Assembly (NCBI GenBank): GCA_041686095.1
Contig: JAWLEN010000001.1
Location: 1-64,000, forward strand
Source of the DNA: WJMT01 sp041686095
GTDB lineage: Bacteria > Acidobacteriota > Aminicenantia > Aminicenantales > Aminicenantaceae
Length of the DNA: 64,000 nucleotides
Direction of reading: 5' to 3'
In this document: positions 8,704 to 17,603 of the stretch, piece after piece
Numbering within the stretch: position 1 is the stretch's first letter
Layout: each line of letters begins with the position of its first letter
Notes under the pieces: model-generated
Databases searched by the model: none
Told to the model about the DNA's origin: nothing
Seen by the model: the letters and a program-made list of their open reading frames with translations, nothing else
Translations under genes and position numbers: made by a program

Positions 8704-10095
8704 GTGTTTGATTCAAAAATCTATAAACAAAGAAGAAAAAAACTCAAAGAAAAATTAAATGAAGGACTTATCCTTTTTCTGGGAAATGAAGAAAGTCCGA
8801 TGAATTACCTGGATAATGCTTATCGCTTTAGACAGGATAGTAATTTTTTATACTTTTTTGGCCTTGATTCTCCTGGTCTAGCCGGTCTCATAGATATTGA
8901 TGAGGACAAAGACATCATTTTCGGAGATGACGTTGATGTGGAAGATATCATATGGATGGGGGACCAACCACTTCTTAAAAATAGAAGTGAAAAGGTGGGC
9001 GTCAAGACTACTTTTCCATATAAAAAATTAACTGAAGTTTTGAACAAAGCTCTTGAGAATGGAAGGAAGGTCCATTATCTTCCTGTTTACAGAAAAGAGA
9101 CTTCACTTAAAATTGAAGATTTACTGGGAATAAAAGATGAAAAAGTTAATCAATACAGCTCTACGGAGCTGATCAAAGCTGTGGTTGAGCAGAGATCGAA
9201 AAAGATAAAACAGGAAATCAAAGAGATTGAAACAGCTGTTGATATCACTTATGAAATGCACACCACAGCCATGAAAATGGCTGTCCCGGGAAAATATGAA
9301 AGGGAGATAGCAGGAACTATAGAAGGAATCGCCTTATCTTATGGAGCCAATATTTCATTTCCTATCATTCTAACCGTAAATGGTCAGATACTTCATAATC
9401 ATTATCATGGGAATCAATTGAAAAAGGGACAACTTTTAGTCAATGACTCAGGAGCTGAATCTCAGATGCATTATGCTGGCGACATAACCCGCACAATTCC
9501 TGTAGGAGGCCGATTCACCAAAAAACAAAGGGAAATCTATGATATTGTATTGAATGCCCAGCAGACAGCGATAGAGGCCACTATTCCAGGAAGAAAATAC
9601 AAAGATGTGCATATAAAAGCTGTTACTGTCATTGCCTCCGGACTCAAGGAATTGGGAGTCATGAAAGGAGATGTTGACGAAGCGGTCAAAGCAGGAGCTC
9701 ATGCTTTATTTATGCCTCATGGTCTTGGTCACATGATGGGACTGGATGTTCATGATATGGAAGGACTGGGTGAAGACTATGTGGGATATGACAAAAAAAT
9801 GAAAAGAAGCGAACAGTTTGGTCTGGCTTATCTCAGATTCGCAAAAAAATTAGAACCTGGTTTTGTTCTCACCGTAGAGCCGGGTATCTATTTTATTCCT
9901 GCTCTGATCGACAAATGGATTAAAGAAAAGAAATTCATGAATTATATTGATTATAAAAAGTTAGACAAATACCGTGACTTTGGAGGGATCAGAATAGAGG
10001 ACGATGTTTTGGTGACTGAAAAAGGACAAAGAGTATTGGGAAAACCGATTCCAAAGACGGTTAAAGAAGTTGAGGCCATCACTGCCACAGAATAA
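8704..10095 (+). CDS. pepP: Xaa-Pro aminopeptidase (M24B)
   Basis: A cytoplasmic metallopeptidase that removes N-terminal residues preceding proline. An AMP_N domain covers about residues 1-135 (LFLGNEESPMNY, FRQDSNFLYFFG). The pita-bread catalytic domain has the five expected metal ligands: Asp in VNDSGAE, Asp in AGDITRT, His in MPHGLGHMMGLDVHD, Glu in VEPGIYF and Glu in IRIEDDVLV. The start is GTG, well placed after TAAGGAGG at 8692-8699; the first ATG in frame would remove part of AMP_N. Length (463) is normal. Specificity for proline is inferred from the family, so another M24B substrate is possible. Confidence 0.9.
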   Translation: MFDSKIYKQRRKKLKEKLNEGLILFLGNEESPMNYLDNAYRFRQDSNFLYFFGLDSPGLAGLIDIDEDKDIIFGDDVDVEDIIWMGDQPLLKNRSEKVGVKTTFPYKKLTEVLNKALENGRKVHYLPVYRKETSLKIEDLLGIKDEKVNQYSSTELIKAVVEQRSKKIKQEIKEIETAVDITYEMHTTAMKMAVPGKYEREIAGTIEGIALSYGANISFPIILTVNGQILHNHYHGNQLKKGQLLVNDSGAESQMHYAGDITRTIPVGGRFTKKQREIYDIVLNAQQTAIEATIPGRKYKDVHIKAVTVIASGLKELGVMKGDVDEAVKAGAHALFMPHGLGHMMGLDVHDMEGLGEDYVGYDKKMKRSEQFGLAYLRFAKKLEPGFVLTVEPGIYFIPALIDKWIKEKKFMNYIDYKKLDKYRDFGGIRIEDDVLVTEKGQRVLGKPIPKTVKEVEAITATE

Positions 10096-10110
10096 ATGAT
10101 CCTGTAGAAA

Positions 10111-11238
10111 ATGTTCGGAAAAAGAATATCCCTTTTTAAGCTGTTCGGATTCCATGTCAAAATGGATTTTAGCTGGTTCATCCTGGCTGTTCTTATTATA
10201 TGGAGTCTGGCCAAGGGACTTTTTCCTCATTTTTATAAGGGATTCTCAGCTTCCACCTATTGGATAATGGGAATCGCAGGAGCCATCGGTCTTCTTTTCT
10301 CCATTGTTTTTCATGAATTATGGCATTCTCTTATCGCCCGAAGATTTGGGCTTCCCATGAAAGGCATCACCTTGTTTATATTCGGTGGAGTGGCAGAGAT
10401 GTCGGAACAACCTCCCAGCCCAAAAGCTGAGTTTTTTATGGCTGTTGCCGGTCCTTTAGCCAGTATATTTCTAGGGATTGGGCTTCTGCTGATTTCATTA
10501 ATGGGAGAAGGGATGGGATTATCCAGAGCTTTGATGGGCGTTATAGAATATTTGGCCTGGATTAACTTAATACTAGCTGGATTTAATCTCATCCCAGCCT
10601 TTCCTTTAGATGGTGGTCGAGTTCTTCGTTCTGTTCTCTGGGGATGGAAGGATAATATAAATTGGGCCACTAATATTTCTTCAAAGATCGGCTCTGCCTT
10701 TGGATTTGCCCTCATCATATTCGGAGTGGTTGAAGTCATTTTTGGAAATTTTATCGGAGGAGCTTGGATTTTTCTCATCGGTCTTTTCATCCGGAGCTCC
10801 TCTCAGATGTCATACAAACAGATGATATTAAGAAATTCACTTTCAGGTGTGAAAGTAAGCAAATATATGGCTTCCGATCCAGTCAAAGTATCGCCTGATA
10901 TAAGCCTGGAAAAACTTATTGAAGATTATATATATAAATATCATTACAAAATGTATCCAGTGGTGGAACAAGGGAAAATCATGGGATGTGTGGAGCTTAA
11001 GAGCGTTAAAGATATCCCTAAACAAGAAAGAGCGTCTAAAAGAGTCAGAGACATTATGGAAGAGTGTTCTGAATCCAACACTATCAGTCCAGATGAAAAA
11101 GCAGATAAAGTGCTTTCTTTGATGCAGCAGAAAAGGAGGAGCCGCTTGATGGTGGTGGAGGGCGACAAGCTGGTTGGAGTTATATCTATCAAGGACTTAA
11201 TGGATTTTCTATCTATAAAGATGGATCTAGGGGAATAA
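10111..11238 (+). CDS. Site-2 protease (M50) with C-terminal CBS pair
   Basis: An intramembrane zinc metalloprotease of 375 residues. The active-site HELWH is at residues 68-72 in the second hydrophobic helix, and the third ligand motif NLIPAFPLDGG spans 159-169 (Asp167). Four to six membrane helices occupy residues 20-235. Two CBS motifs (about 250-310 and 312-372; ASDPVKVSPD and DIMEECSESNTISPDEKA) probably sense adenine nucleotides, as in other M50-CBS proteins. It follows the peptidase gene by 15 bases. The substrate is unknown; relatives cut membrane-bound anti-sigma factors or pro-proteins. Confidence 0.88.
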   Translation: MFGKRISLFKLFGFHVKMDFSWFILAVLIIWSLAKGLFPHFYKGFSASTYWIMGIAGAIGLLFSIVFHELWHSLIARRFGLPMKGITLFIFGGVAEMSEQPPSPKAEFFMAVAGPLASIFLGIGLLLISLMGEGMGLSRALMGVIEYLAWINLILAGFNLIPAFPLDGGRVLRSVLWGWKDNINWATNISSKIGSAFGFALIIFGVVEVIFGNFIGGAWIFLIGLFIRSSSQMSYKQMILRNSLSGVKVSKYMASDPVKVSPDISLEKLIEDYIYKYHYKMYPVVEQGKIMGCVELKSVKDIPKQERASKRVRDIMEECSESNTISPDEKADKVLSLMQQKRRSRLMVVEGDKLVGVISIKDLMDFLSIKMDLGE

Positions 11239-12574
11239 TCGATTCTGATTTTTGCTCAGGACCTACTGTTACGGTGACTCTATTTTCTGGATCAAGTACC
11301 TTGTGAATATAATCGTTCATTTCTTCGAGCTTAATACTGTCCACTGCATTAAAGATGCCCATAAATGAGTCCAAACCAAGATCCATTATTTCAAAAAAGG
11401 CAAGTGTTCTTGTTCTGTCTCTTTTGGTTTCATTGGAGCGTAAAAAGGAAGCTTTGGTATAGACTTTGGTCGTGTTAAGCTCTTCAGAACTGATGCCTTC
11501 TGAAAAAAGGATTTCTAAAGTATCGTTCACAGATTCCAGTGCTGTTTCTTTTTTTGTGTTTTCTGTTTCTAGCAGCGCTTCCAATAGGCCCCCGTTTTTG
11601 AAATAACTCGTATGAGCACTGATATTATAGGCGAGTTTTTTTTCTTTTCTTATCGGCCACAATTTTGAGCCGATTCCTTTACCCAGTAGATTCTCCATCA
11701 TCAAAGAAAGAACGTAGTTTTTAAGACTGATGGGAGGAAGCCGATACCCAATTGCAATAAAGGTCTGTTTGGTCACTCTTGAAATATGACGAAGAGTCTG
11801 CGTCTCAATAGAAGGGAGTATCAAATTTCTGGATGATAATGAGATTCCTTTTTTTAATTTAGAAAAATATTGATTGAAATAATCGGTTATAACTTCTTTA
11901 TCCAGGTCTGTGGACACAACAATAAGCATATTCTCAGCTGTAAAGTGTTTTTCATAAAATTCAACAATGTCTTTCTTCTTAATCTGTTTTAAACTTTTCT
12001 CATCCCCGTAGACAGAGCCGTCATATCCAGTGTCTTTAAAAAGAAAGTCTCTAATGGTTTTATAGGCTATGTTTCTAGATTCGTCCTGTTCAACTTTGTC
12101 TCTGATCAGCATGTTCTCTTTGATTCGATTGATTCTCAAAGTGGAGAAGAGAGGGTTCAGCATAATATCAGAAATGATCTTGAGACTGGCCTCTAATTTT
12201 TCAGAAAGACAGGTCACAATAACCGCTGAATAATCATTTTCACTGTACATCATTAGATTTGTAGCCTGAAGCATGAAATCCTGTGCCTTTTGTCTATCAG
12301 GAATTTCAAGAACCAATCGGGTTGTGACATAGGAAAGTCCTTCTTTATTATCAGGCTCTGCCAGCTTTCCTCCTTTTATATAGAACTGAAGAACCGTGAT
12401 CTTTGAGGAATCATCTTTTTCATAGAGAATCGTGGCTCTGTTTTCCAGCTTCATTTTCATAGGTGTTGTTTTCCATGTGTCCTGGTTGGCATAGATCATA
12501 GATGATGCAGCCAAGAAAAAGAAAATTCCAGTCACAAAAACAATAAACAAATGTTTTATTGATTTTATATTCAT
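11213..12574 (-). CDS. Secreted M16 peptidase-like protein, non-catalytic partner
   Basis: A 453-residue pitrilysin-fold protein with a signal peptide (hydrophobic IVFVTGIFFFLAASS). At the position of the family HXXEH zinc motif it reads GLSYVTTRLVLE, so no zinc ligands are left. It overlaps the stop of the upstream M16 gene, which does have HXXEH, by four bases. This is the usual alpha/beta layout in which one subunit is catalytic and the other binds substrate. The 3' end overlaps the end of the convergent M50-CBS gene by 26 bases. Likely role: half of a periplasmic peptide-degrading heterodimer. Confidence 0.85.
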   Translation of the reverse strand: MNIKSIKHLFIVFVTGIFFFLAASSMIYANQDTWKTTPMKMKLENRATILYEKDDSSKITVLQFYIKGGKLAEPDNKEGLSYVTTRLVLEIPDRQKAQDFMLQATNLMMYSENDYSAVIVTCLSEKLEASLKIISDIMLNPLFSTLRINRIKENMLIRDKVEQDESRNIAYKTIRDFLFKDTGYDGSVYGDEKSLKQIKKKDIVEFYEKHFTAENMLIVVSTDLDKEVITDYFNQYFSKLKKGISLSSRNLILPSIETQTLRHISRVTKQTFIAIGYRLPPISLKNYVLSLMMENLLGKGIGSKLWPIRKEKKLAYNISAHTSYFKNGGLLEALLETENTKKETALESVNDTLEILFSEGISSEELNTTKVYTKASFLRSNETKRDRTRTLAFFEIMDLGLDSFMGIFNAVDSIKLEEMNDYIHKVLDPENRVTVTVGPEQKSESIIPLDPSL

Positions 12575-13938
12575 TTCTTTTCTTCAGGAAGTATTTTTAC
12601 CACGACTTTGCCTTTCTGGCTTAAGTATTGGCCCGCTGCTTTTCGAATATCCGAAGAATTCAGCTTTTCAATCTCATCCAGGTAATGACCTCGATCGCTC
12701 ATCTCATTCATCAGCATAAATCTCACTAAAGAATAGGCTATCTGAAGTCCTTGCTCTTCAGCAGTTTCAGAATTAAGTTTAATCCTGTTTTTAGCACTTT
12801 TTAATATATCAAATGCATGAAATTGGTTGTCTGTCATATAGTCATCCTTAGAATAGTTCAACTTTCTCGATGTTTTAAGATACTTAGTGATTTCTGATTC
12901 TGCGGCGTTGATATCTTTGGGGTCTAAACCTATAAATATGATTATAGAACCTCCGTACTTATCACTGAAATAGGACATTCTAATGGAATGCGCATCTATT
13001 CTTCGTCTCATAATAGGTTGGTTTATTAAGGGATTATATCCATGCCCAAATATTTCAGTTAATAGATCCACGGCATACTGATCTAAAGAATTGTATCCTG
13101 GTGCATTCAATCCAATCGCTAAATAGGCCATTTCCACATCCATTTTTATTTCAGTCTCTGCTGTTTTTTTCATAGGCTCTGTTTTCTGAAAATCTTTATT
13201 CTCCAAGTGAGTTTTTTGTTCTATGTTCTCTAGTACCGATTTAATTTTTTTCTTAATCTCTGGTGTTGAAAAGTCTCCCACGACAGCTAAGACACCATTG
13301 GATGGAACAAAATATTTATGATAAAATTCCATCACGTCTTCAGCCCTAAAATTCTGTATGCTTTCTATTTTTCCAAAAGCAGAATTCTGATAAGGATGAT
13401 TCTGATAAAGGTTTTGGTAAATAAAGGAAAGGGCTGATTTATAAGGATCATCTTTTATTTTATTCAGTTCTTCAACAATGACTTTTTTTTCATCATCAAG
13501 GTCTTTTTGTTTTAGATTGAAATCAAAGAGGATTTGTTTAAGAGTTTCAAGTGCGTATTCACAGTGATCTGAGGGAAGAACCATCTCAAAAATAGAAATA
13601 TCCCGACCTGTATGGGCATTATAATAGGCTCCATGGTTTCTTATTTGACTGCTGAATTCTTTATTGTTAACAAATTTTGTGCCTCTGAACAATATACAGT
13701 GTTCCAGAATATGAATCATACCGCTTGTTTTTTCAGTTTCATTTTTAGAGCCCACATCAAAAGCGAAAACAAAATTGGTAATGGGAAGAGTCGGCTTTTT
13801 ATAAAGAAAAACTTCCAGACCGTTTTTGAGTTTAAAATGAGAACTTGATTCGTCTTCTTCCTCAGGAAGAGAAAATAATGGACAAGTCAAAAAGGAAATG
13901 ATTAAGATGTCAAGAAGAATACTTTTTATGTATCTCAA
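12571..13938 (-). CDS. Secreted M16 zinc peptidase, catalytic subunit
   Basis: A pitrilysin-family metalloprotease with an intact HILEH inverted zinc motif (residues 83-87 counted from the TTG at 13959) and a glutamate-rich third-ligand segment about 77 residues later (VIVEELNKI). The frame can start at TTG 13959. The TTG at 13938 is preferred, because an AAAGAG ribosome site lies just ahead and the product then begins directly with a signal peptide (MRYIKSILLDILIISF). It is translationally coupled to the non-catalytic M16 gene downstream. Together they probably digest oligopeptides in the periplasm. Confidence 0.88.
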   Translation of the reverse strand: MRYIKSILLDILIISFLTCPLFSLPEEEDESSSHFKLKNGLEVFLYKKPTLPITNFVFAFDVGSKNETEKTSGMIHILEHCILFRGTKFVNNKEFSSQIRNHGAYYNAHTGRDISIFEMVLPSDHCEYALETLKQILFDFNLKQKDLDDEKKVIVEELNKIKDDPYKSALSFIYQNLYQNHPYQNSAFGKIESIQNFRAEDVMEFYHKYFVPSNGVLAVVGDFSTPEIKKKIKSVLENIEQKTHLENKDFQKTEPMKKTAETEIKMDVEMAYLAIGLNAPGYNSLDQYAVDLLTEIFGHGYNPLINQPIMRRRIDAHSIRMSYFSDKYGGSIIIFIGLDPKDINAAESEITKYLKTSRKLNYSKDDYMTDNQFHAFDILKSAKNRIKLNSETAEEQGLQIAYSLVRFMLMNEMSDRGHYLDEIEKLNSSDIRKAAGQYLSQKGKVVVKILPEEKK

Positions 13939-14002
13939 AATAATCTCTTTATCATACAATATATATTATTTTTTCTTTTTATCAAGGATGAAATTTTACT
14001 CA

Positions 14003-14040
14003 ATCTTCAATGTCGCTTCAGCCACACCTGAATTTCCTTA
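14003..14040. repeat. Solo fragment of the copy-C internal cassette
   Basis: This 38-base stretch is the reverse complement of 34532-34569 with two mismatches, matching the beginning of the cassette inside the repeat element at 34495-34879. It includes the small hairpin TTCAG-GTGTGG-CTGAA. It shows that the cassette can occur separately from the AACCTG termini. Confidence 0.6.
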
Positions 14041-14128
14041 GGATGTTAAGAACTTAAGTTGTTATTTAAACTTATCTGTAATATTATTTATTTGAAAAAA
14101 TTGTCATTTTTATGAAGAGGAAAGGTAA

Positions 14129-15574
14129 ATGAGTAAGAGAAGAGAAAAAGTTCTAGTAGTGGATGATGAAGAAAACATCAGGAAATCACTCAAGATGATT
14201 TTTGAATATGAAGGATACAACTTCCTGGAAGCTTCCAATGCAGAAGAATCCTATGAAGTTATTGACGAAACTGTGGGACTAGATCTTATTCTCTTAGATA
14301 TAAAACTTCCAGATAAAGATGGATTAGAGATACTCAAGGATCTTAAGAACAGACCTTATTCTCCTGAAGTCATAATGATATCTGGACATGGCACTATTCA
14401 GACAGCTGTGGAAGCCACTAAACTAGGAGCCTTTGATTTTTTTGAAAAACCTCTGCATAGGGAACGGGTGCTTCTGGGAGTAAGAAATGCTCTAAGCCAA
14501 AAAAAATTACTGAAAAAATACAGGGATCTCAGTAAAAAAGCTGAAAAGAAGTATAAACTCGTGGGTAAGCATCCTTTGATGAAAAAACTCTGGAAAGAAA
14601 TATTGAAAACAGCGCCTACCAATGCCACGGTCATCATATATGGGGAAAGCGGGACAGGAAAAGAATTAATAGCCAGAGCCATCCATGAAAAAAGCCTTCG
14701 GAAGGATGAAGAGTTTATTCAGGTCAATTGTGCAGCCATCCCAGAGGAGCTGATAGAGAGTGAACTTTTTGGTCATCTCAAAGGAGCTTTCACAGGAGCT
14801 ACTGAAAAAAAACAAGGTAAATTTGAGCTGGCCGATGGAGGGACCATATTTCTTGACGAAGTGGCTGATATGAGTTTAAAAACCCAAGCCAAAGTGCTTC
14901 GAGTTCTGGAAGAAGGAGAAGTCCAGAAAGTAGGTTCCAATAAAGTAGAAAAAGTGGATGTCCGAGTCATTGCCGCCACTAATAAGGATTTGAAAAAAGA
15001 GATAAAAAACGGAAATTTTAGAGAAGATTTATTTTTTCGTCTCAATGTGGTTCCTATCTATTCTCCTCCTTTAAGAGAAAAAAAAGAAGATATTCCTTCT
15101 CTCATAGATTATTTTTGCAAGGTTTATTCTGATGAAAATAATTTCAAGTTGAAAAAATTCACTGAAGAGGCCAAACAGGTTATGAAAAGTTACACCTGGA
15201 AAGGAAATGTCAGAGAACTTAAAAATATGGTGGAAAGGCTTATTATCATGACAGAGGAAGACACCATAAACAAAAACCAACTCCCTGAACATATTAAAGG
15301 AGATTCAGATATCTGCTTACCTGATACAGATAAAGTAAAAACCTTAAAAGACTTTAGAGACCAGGCGGAAAAAGAATTTATCCTTTCAAAATTAAAAGAA
15401 AATGAATGGAATATTTCTCAAACGGCCAGAAAAATAGATACGCCACGCAGCAACCTCTATAAAAAACTTGACCAATATGGTATTAATATAAAGACTGGAG
15501 TAGGCGAGGTGGTTGCCTCTTCTAAAAAAGAAGGGGAGGAAAGTCCGAACTCCACAGGACAGGATGGTCGCTAA
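14129..15574 (+). CDS. NtrC-family sigma54 response regulator
   Basis: A 481-residue transcription activator. The receiver domain (1-120) has the acidic pair VVDDEE, phospho-acceptor Asp57 (LLDIKLPD) and Lys107. The AAA+ domain has Walker A GESGTGKE (172-179), the sigma54-contact loop GAFTGA (219-224), Walker B FLDE (241-244) and an arginine-finger region. A Fis-type helix-turn-helix follows (NEWNISQTARKIDTPRSNLY, about 428-447). Homologues normally end soon after YKKLDQYGI. Here no stop occurs and about 26 extra residues (455-481) are read through the 5' end of rnpB. No histidine kinase gene lies nearby, so partner and target genes are unknown. Confidence 0.92.
   Translation: MSKRREKVLVVDDEENIRKSLKMIFEYEGYNFLEASNAEESYEVIDETVGLDLILLDIKLPDKDGLEILKDLKNRPYSPEVIMISGHGTIQTAVEATKLGAFDFFEKPLHRERVLLGVRNALSQKKLLKKYRDLSKKAEKKYKLVGKHPLMKKLWKEILKTAPTNATVIIYGESGTGKELIARAIHEKSLRKDEEFIQVNCAAIPEELIESELFGHLKGAFTGATEKKQGKFELADGGTIFLDEVADMSLKTQAKVLRVLEEGEVQKVGSNKVEKVDVRVIAATNKDLKKEIKNGNFREDLFFRLNVVPIYSPPLREKKEDIPSLIDYFCKVYSDENNFKLKKFTEEAKQVMKSYTWKGNVRELKNMVERLIIMTEEDTINKNQLPEHIKGDSDICLPDTDKVKTLKDFRDQAEKEFILSKLKENEWNISQTARKIDTPRSNLYKKLDQYGINIKTGVGEVVASSKKEGEESPNSTGQDGR
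15478..15486 (+). promoter_or_regulatory. Candidate extended -10 promoter of rnpB inside a CDS
   Basis: TGG-TATTAA, an extended -10 arrangement, ends seven bases before G15493, the first base of the RNase P P1 stem. It lies within the codons for the end of the NtrC-type regulator. The -35 region is poor. The alternative is that rnpB is processed from a read-through transcript. Confidence 0.35.
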
Positions 15575-15848
15575 CAGCGACTCCGGGCGACTGGAGGAAA
15601 GTGCCGCAGAAAACACACCGCCCAGCAGGGTAAGGGTGAAAAGGTGAGGTAAGAGCTCACCGCTTTGGTGGTGACATCAGAGGCACGGTAAACCCCATCC
15701 GGAGCAAGGCCAAATTAGCCCTGATGAGATGGTCCGTCTCAAGGGGCGGGTAGACCGCTTAACCTATTGAGCAATCAACAGGTCAGATAAATAACCACCC
15801 CTGTTTGAAAAAGCAGGAACAGAATTCGGCTTACGTCCTGCTCCAGTC
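15493..15848 (+). ncRNA. rnpB: RNase P RNA, bacterial class A
   Basis: The catalytic RNA that trims tRNA 5' leaders. Hallmarks occur in order: GAGGAAAGTCC (P4 5' strand and flank, about 15536), GTAAGGGTGAAAAGGTG, GGTAAGAGCTCACCGC, GGCACGGTAAACCCCA, GGAGCAAGGCCAAA, and near the end ACAGAATTCGGCTTAC. P1 is GACTGGAG (15493-15500) with CTCCAGTC (15841-15848). P4 pairs through CGAA with TTCG where E. coli has CGGG with CCCG, a compensatory change. The first 82 bases overlap the coding region of the NtrC-type regulator. Length about 356 bases. Confidence 0.95.
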
Positions 15849-15851
15849 AAT

Positions 15852-16110
15852 CCTGGTCATTCATAAAATATGTATGCATTCACATACATCTTTATCATGA
15901 TCCAGATTCTTACCAATGTTTTATTTATTAAGAACATGATTATTACGTTAATTTCTGTAATCATTTTTATTTTATATGCATACATATTTTATCTTACAGG
16001 CAAGCTGATCTTACCGCATCTGCTTCGTTGCAGGGCATTCGTAGTGAAAGACCACGACTTCACACCCTGCGCCTTGCATCTGCCGCAACATCAGCTTGTG
16101 AATGACCAGG
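15852..16110. repeat. AACCTG-family modular element, copy E
   Basis: Terminal repeats are CCTGGTCATTCATAA (15852-15866) and the complement of 16096-16110, matching at 14 of 15 positions. Inside are a perfect 15-base inverted repeat (15865-15879 with 15976-15990) and a GC-richer module with GCATCTGCTTCGTT, CAGGGCATTCGTAGTGAA and GCATCTGC. That module is shared with copies A and B and is bounded by the stem CAAGCTGAT (16001-16009) and ATCAGCTTG (16090-16098). The element begins only four bases after rnpB. An 87-codon open frame across it has no family resemblance and is taken as spurious. The 59 bases after it hold nothing recognisable. Confidence 0.8.
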
Positions 16111-16169
16111 ATTTCAATGATTCAAAAATCTAGGATCATGATTAACCACGATTGTAAAAATATGATTGA

Positions 16170-17603
16170 TTAGAAGGGAAGGGAAGCTACGGCCTGTTTA
16201 ATGACCAGTAGCACATTTCCTGGATAAATCCCTAATTGAATGACTCCATATAAACAGACAAAAAGAGCCAGGAATAAAGAAGGATTGTTGGCATATATTT
16301 CAAAAGTGTAAGAGGGTTCTCTCATATACATATAAACAATAATTCTTAAGTAATAAAAGACTGAGATAAGGCTGGCCAAGACTCCGATAATGACTAGGAG
16401 AACCAAACCCTGTTGCACAGCCTCAGAAAAAACATAAAACTTAGCCAGAAAACCGCCGGTGGGAGGAAAACCGGCTAGTGATAAAAGAAAGATAGATAAA
16501 GTCGCCCCTATCCAGGGGTAACGAAAACCTATTCCTGCATAATCCTCGAGATCCAGGTATTCTTTTCCTTTTTTGCCTAAAGCAATCACTGCAGAAAAGG
16601 CTCCGATGTTCATAAATAAATACACAGTAAGATAAAAAACAAGGCTGTAATGACTCTTTGCCAGAACAGCTATCAGAATGTATCCGGCATGAGCTATGCT
16701 TGAATAAGCCAATATCCTTTTTATGTTTTTTTGGCGAAGTGCCAATAGATTTCCTGCCACCATGGTGAAGACTGATACCAGCCAGAGCACCACAAATATG
16801 TTTTGAGAATCTGTGATTTGCTTGAAATAGGGCCCAAAAAGTCTTAGAAGCACTATAAAACCGGCTGCTTTGGGGCAAACAGAAAAGAAGGCGGTTACAG
16901 GAGTGGGTGAACCCTGGTATACATCCGGAGTCCACATATGGAAAGGAACCACAGCGATCTTAAATCCAAATCCTATAATAAGCAGGCCTAATCCAGAAAT
17001 GACTAAAATTTCTGGAACAGAACCTGACTGGAAAGCATCAATGATGGAAAAAATTTCTGTTGATTTGGTGGCTCCATAAAGGAAAGCGATTCCATAGATC
17101 AAAAAGGCTGATGCAAAGCTTCCTAATAAAAAGTATTTTAGGGCTGCCTCACCAGACTTTTCATCCCTTCTTTTCAGCCCTGCCAGAGAATAGCTGGACA
17201 TGGATAAGACTTCAAGACCCAGGAAAATAATGATGAGATCTGTGGAAGAAATCATTATAAGGATTCCGATCAGAGCAAAAAGGAGGATTGAATAATACTC
17301 GCCGTGATTGGCATCCTGAAGGGACAAGTATTTCATAGAAATGAGAATGATAAGAGAGGTTCCTATGATGAAAAGCAGTGATAAAAAGAGCGCTAAGTTA
17401 TCCCAAAAAAGGTTTCCATTGAAATAGGATAAATTTTTATTCCATAAAAGAACACAGGTGGCACCGCTCAAGAGAAGAAAAATTATGGAAATAAATCCAA
17501 GATATTCCTTTTTTTCTCTGTGGATAAAGACTTCCAGTAAAAGCACCAATAAAGCGCCAATCAATACAAACAAGACCGGTAGTAATGCCCAAATGTTATT
17601 CAT
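16170..17603 (-). CDS. nuoN: NADH-quinone oxidoreductase subunit N
   Basis: An antiporter-like membrane subunit of respiratory complex I, 477 residues with about 14 helices. The Proton_antipo_M region is clear: VPFHMWTPDVYQGSPTPVTAFF near residue 227 and RILAYSSIAHAGYI near 298, with the conserved lysines of the proton path. It overlaps nuoM by eight bases. It is the last gene of a nuoJKLMN transcription unit that contains only membrane-arm subunits. Confidence 0.95.
   Translation of the reverse strand: MNNIWALLPVLFVLIGALLVLLLEVFIHREKKEYLGFISIIFLLLSGATCVLLWNKNLSYFNGNLFWDNLALFLSLLFIIGTSLIILISMKYLSLQDANHGEYYSILLFALIGILIMISSTDLIIIFLGLEVLSMSSYSLAGLKRRDEKSGEAALKYFLLGSFASAFLIYGIAFLYGATKSTEIFSIIDAFQSGSVPEILVISGLGLLIIGFGFKIAVVPFHMWTPDVYQGSPTPVTAFFSVCPKAAGFIVLLRLFGPYFKQITDSQNIFVVLWLVSVFTMVAGNLLALRQKNIKRILAYSSIAHAGYILIAVLAKSHYSLVFYLTVYLFMNIGAFSAVIALGKKGKEYLDLEDYAGIGFRYPWIGATLSIFLLSLAGFPPTGGFLAKFYVFSEAVQQGLVLLVIIGVLASLISVFYYLRIIVYMYMREPSYTFEIYANNPSLFLALFVCLYGVIQLGIYPGNVLLVIKQAVASLPF

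Noticed and set aside
15870..16133. 87-codon open frame after rnpB
   Set aside because: It lies almost wholly within repeat copy E, its end crosses the terminal repeat, and the sequence differs between copies. Taken as spurious.
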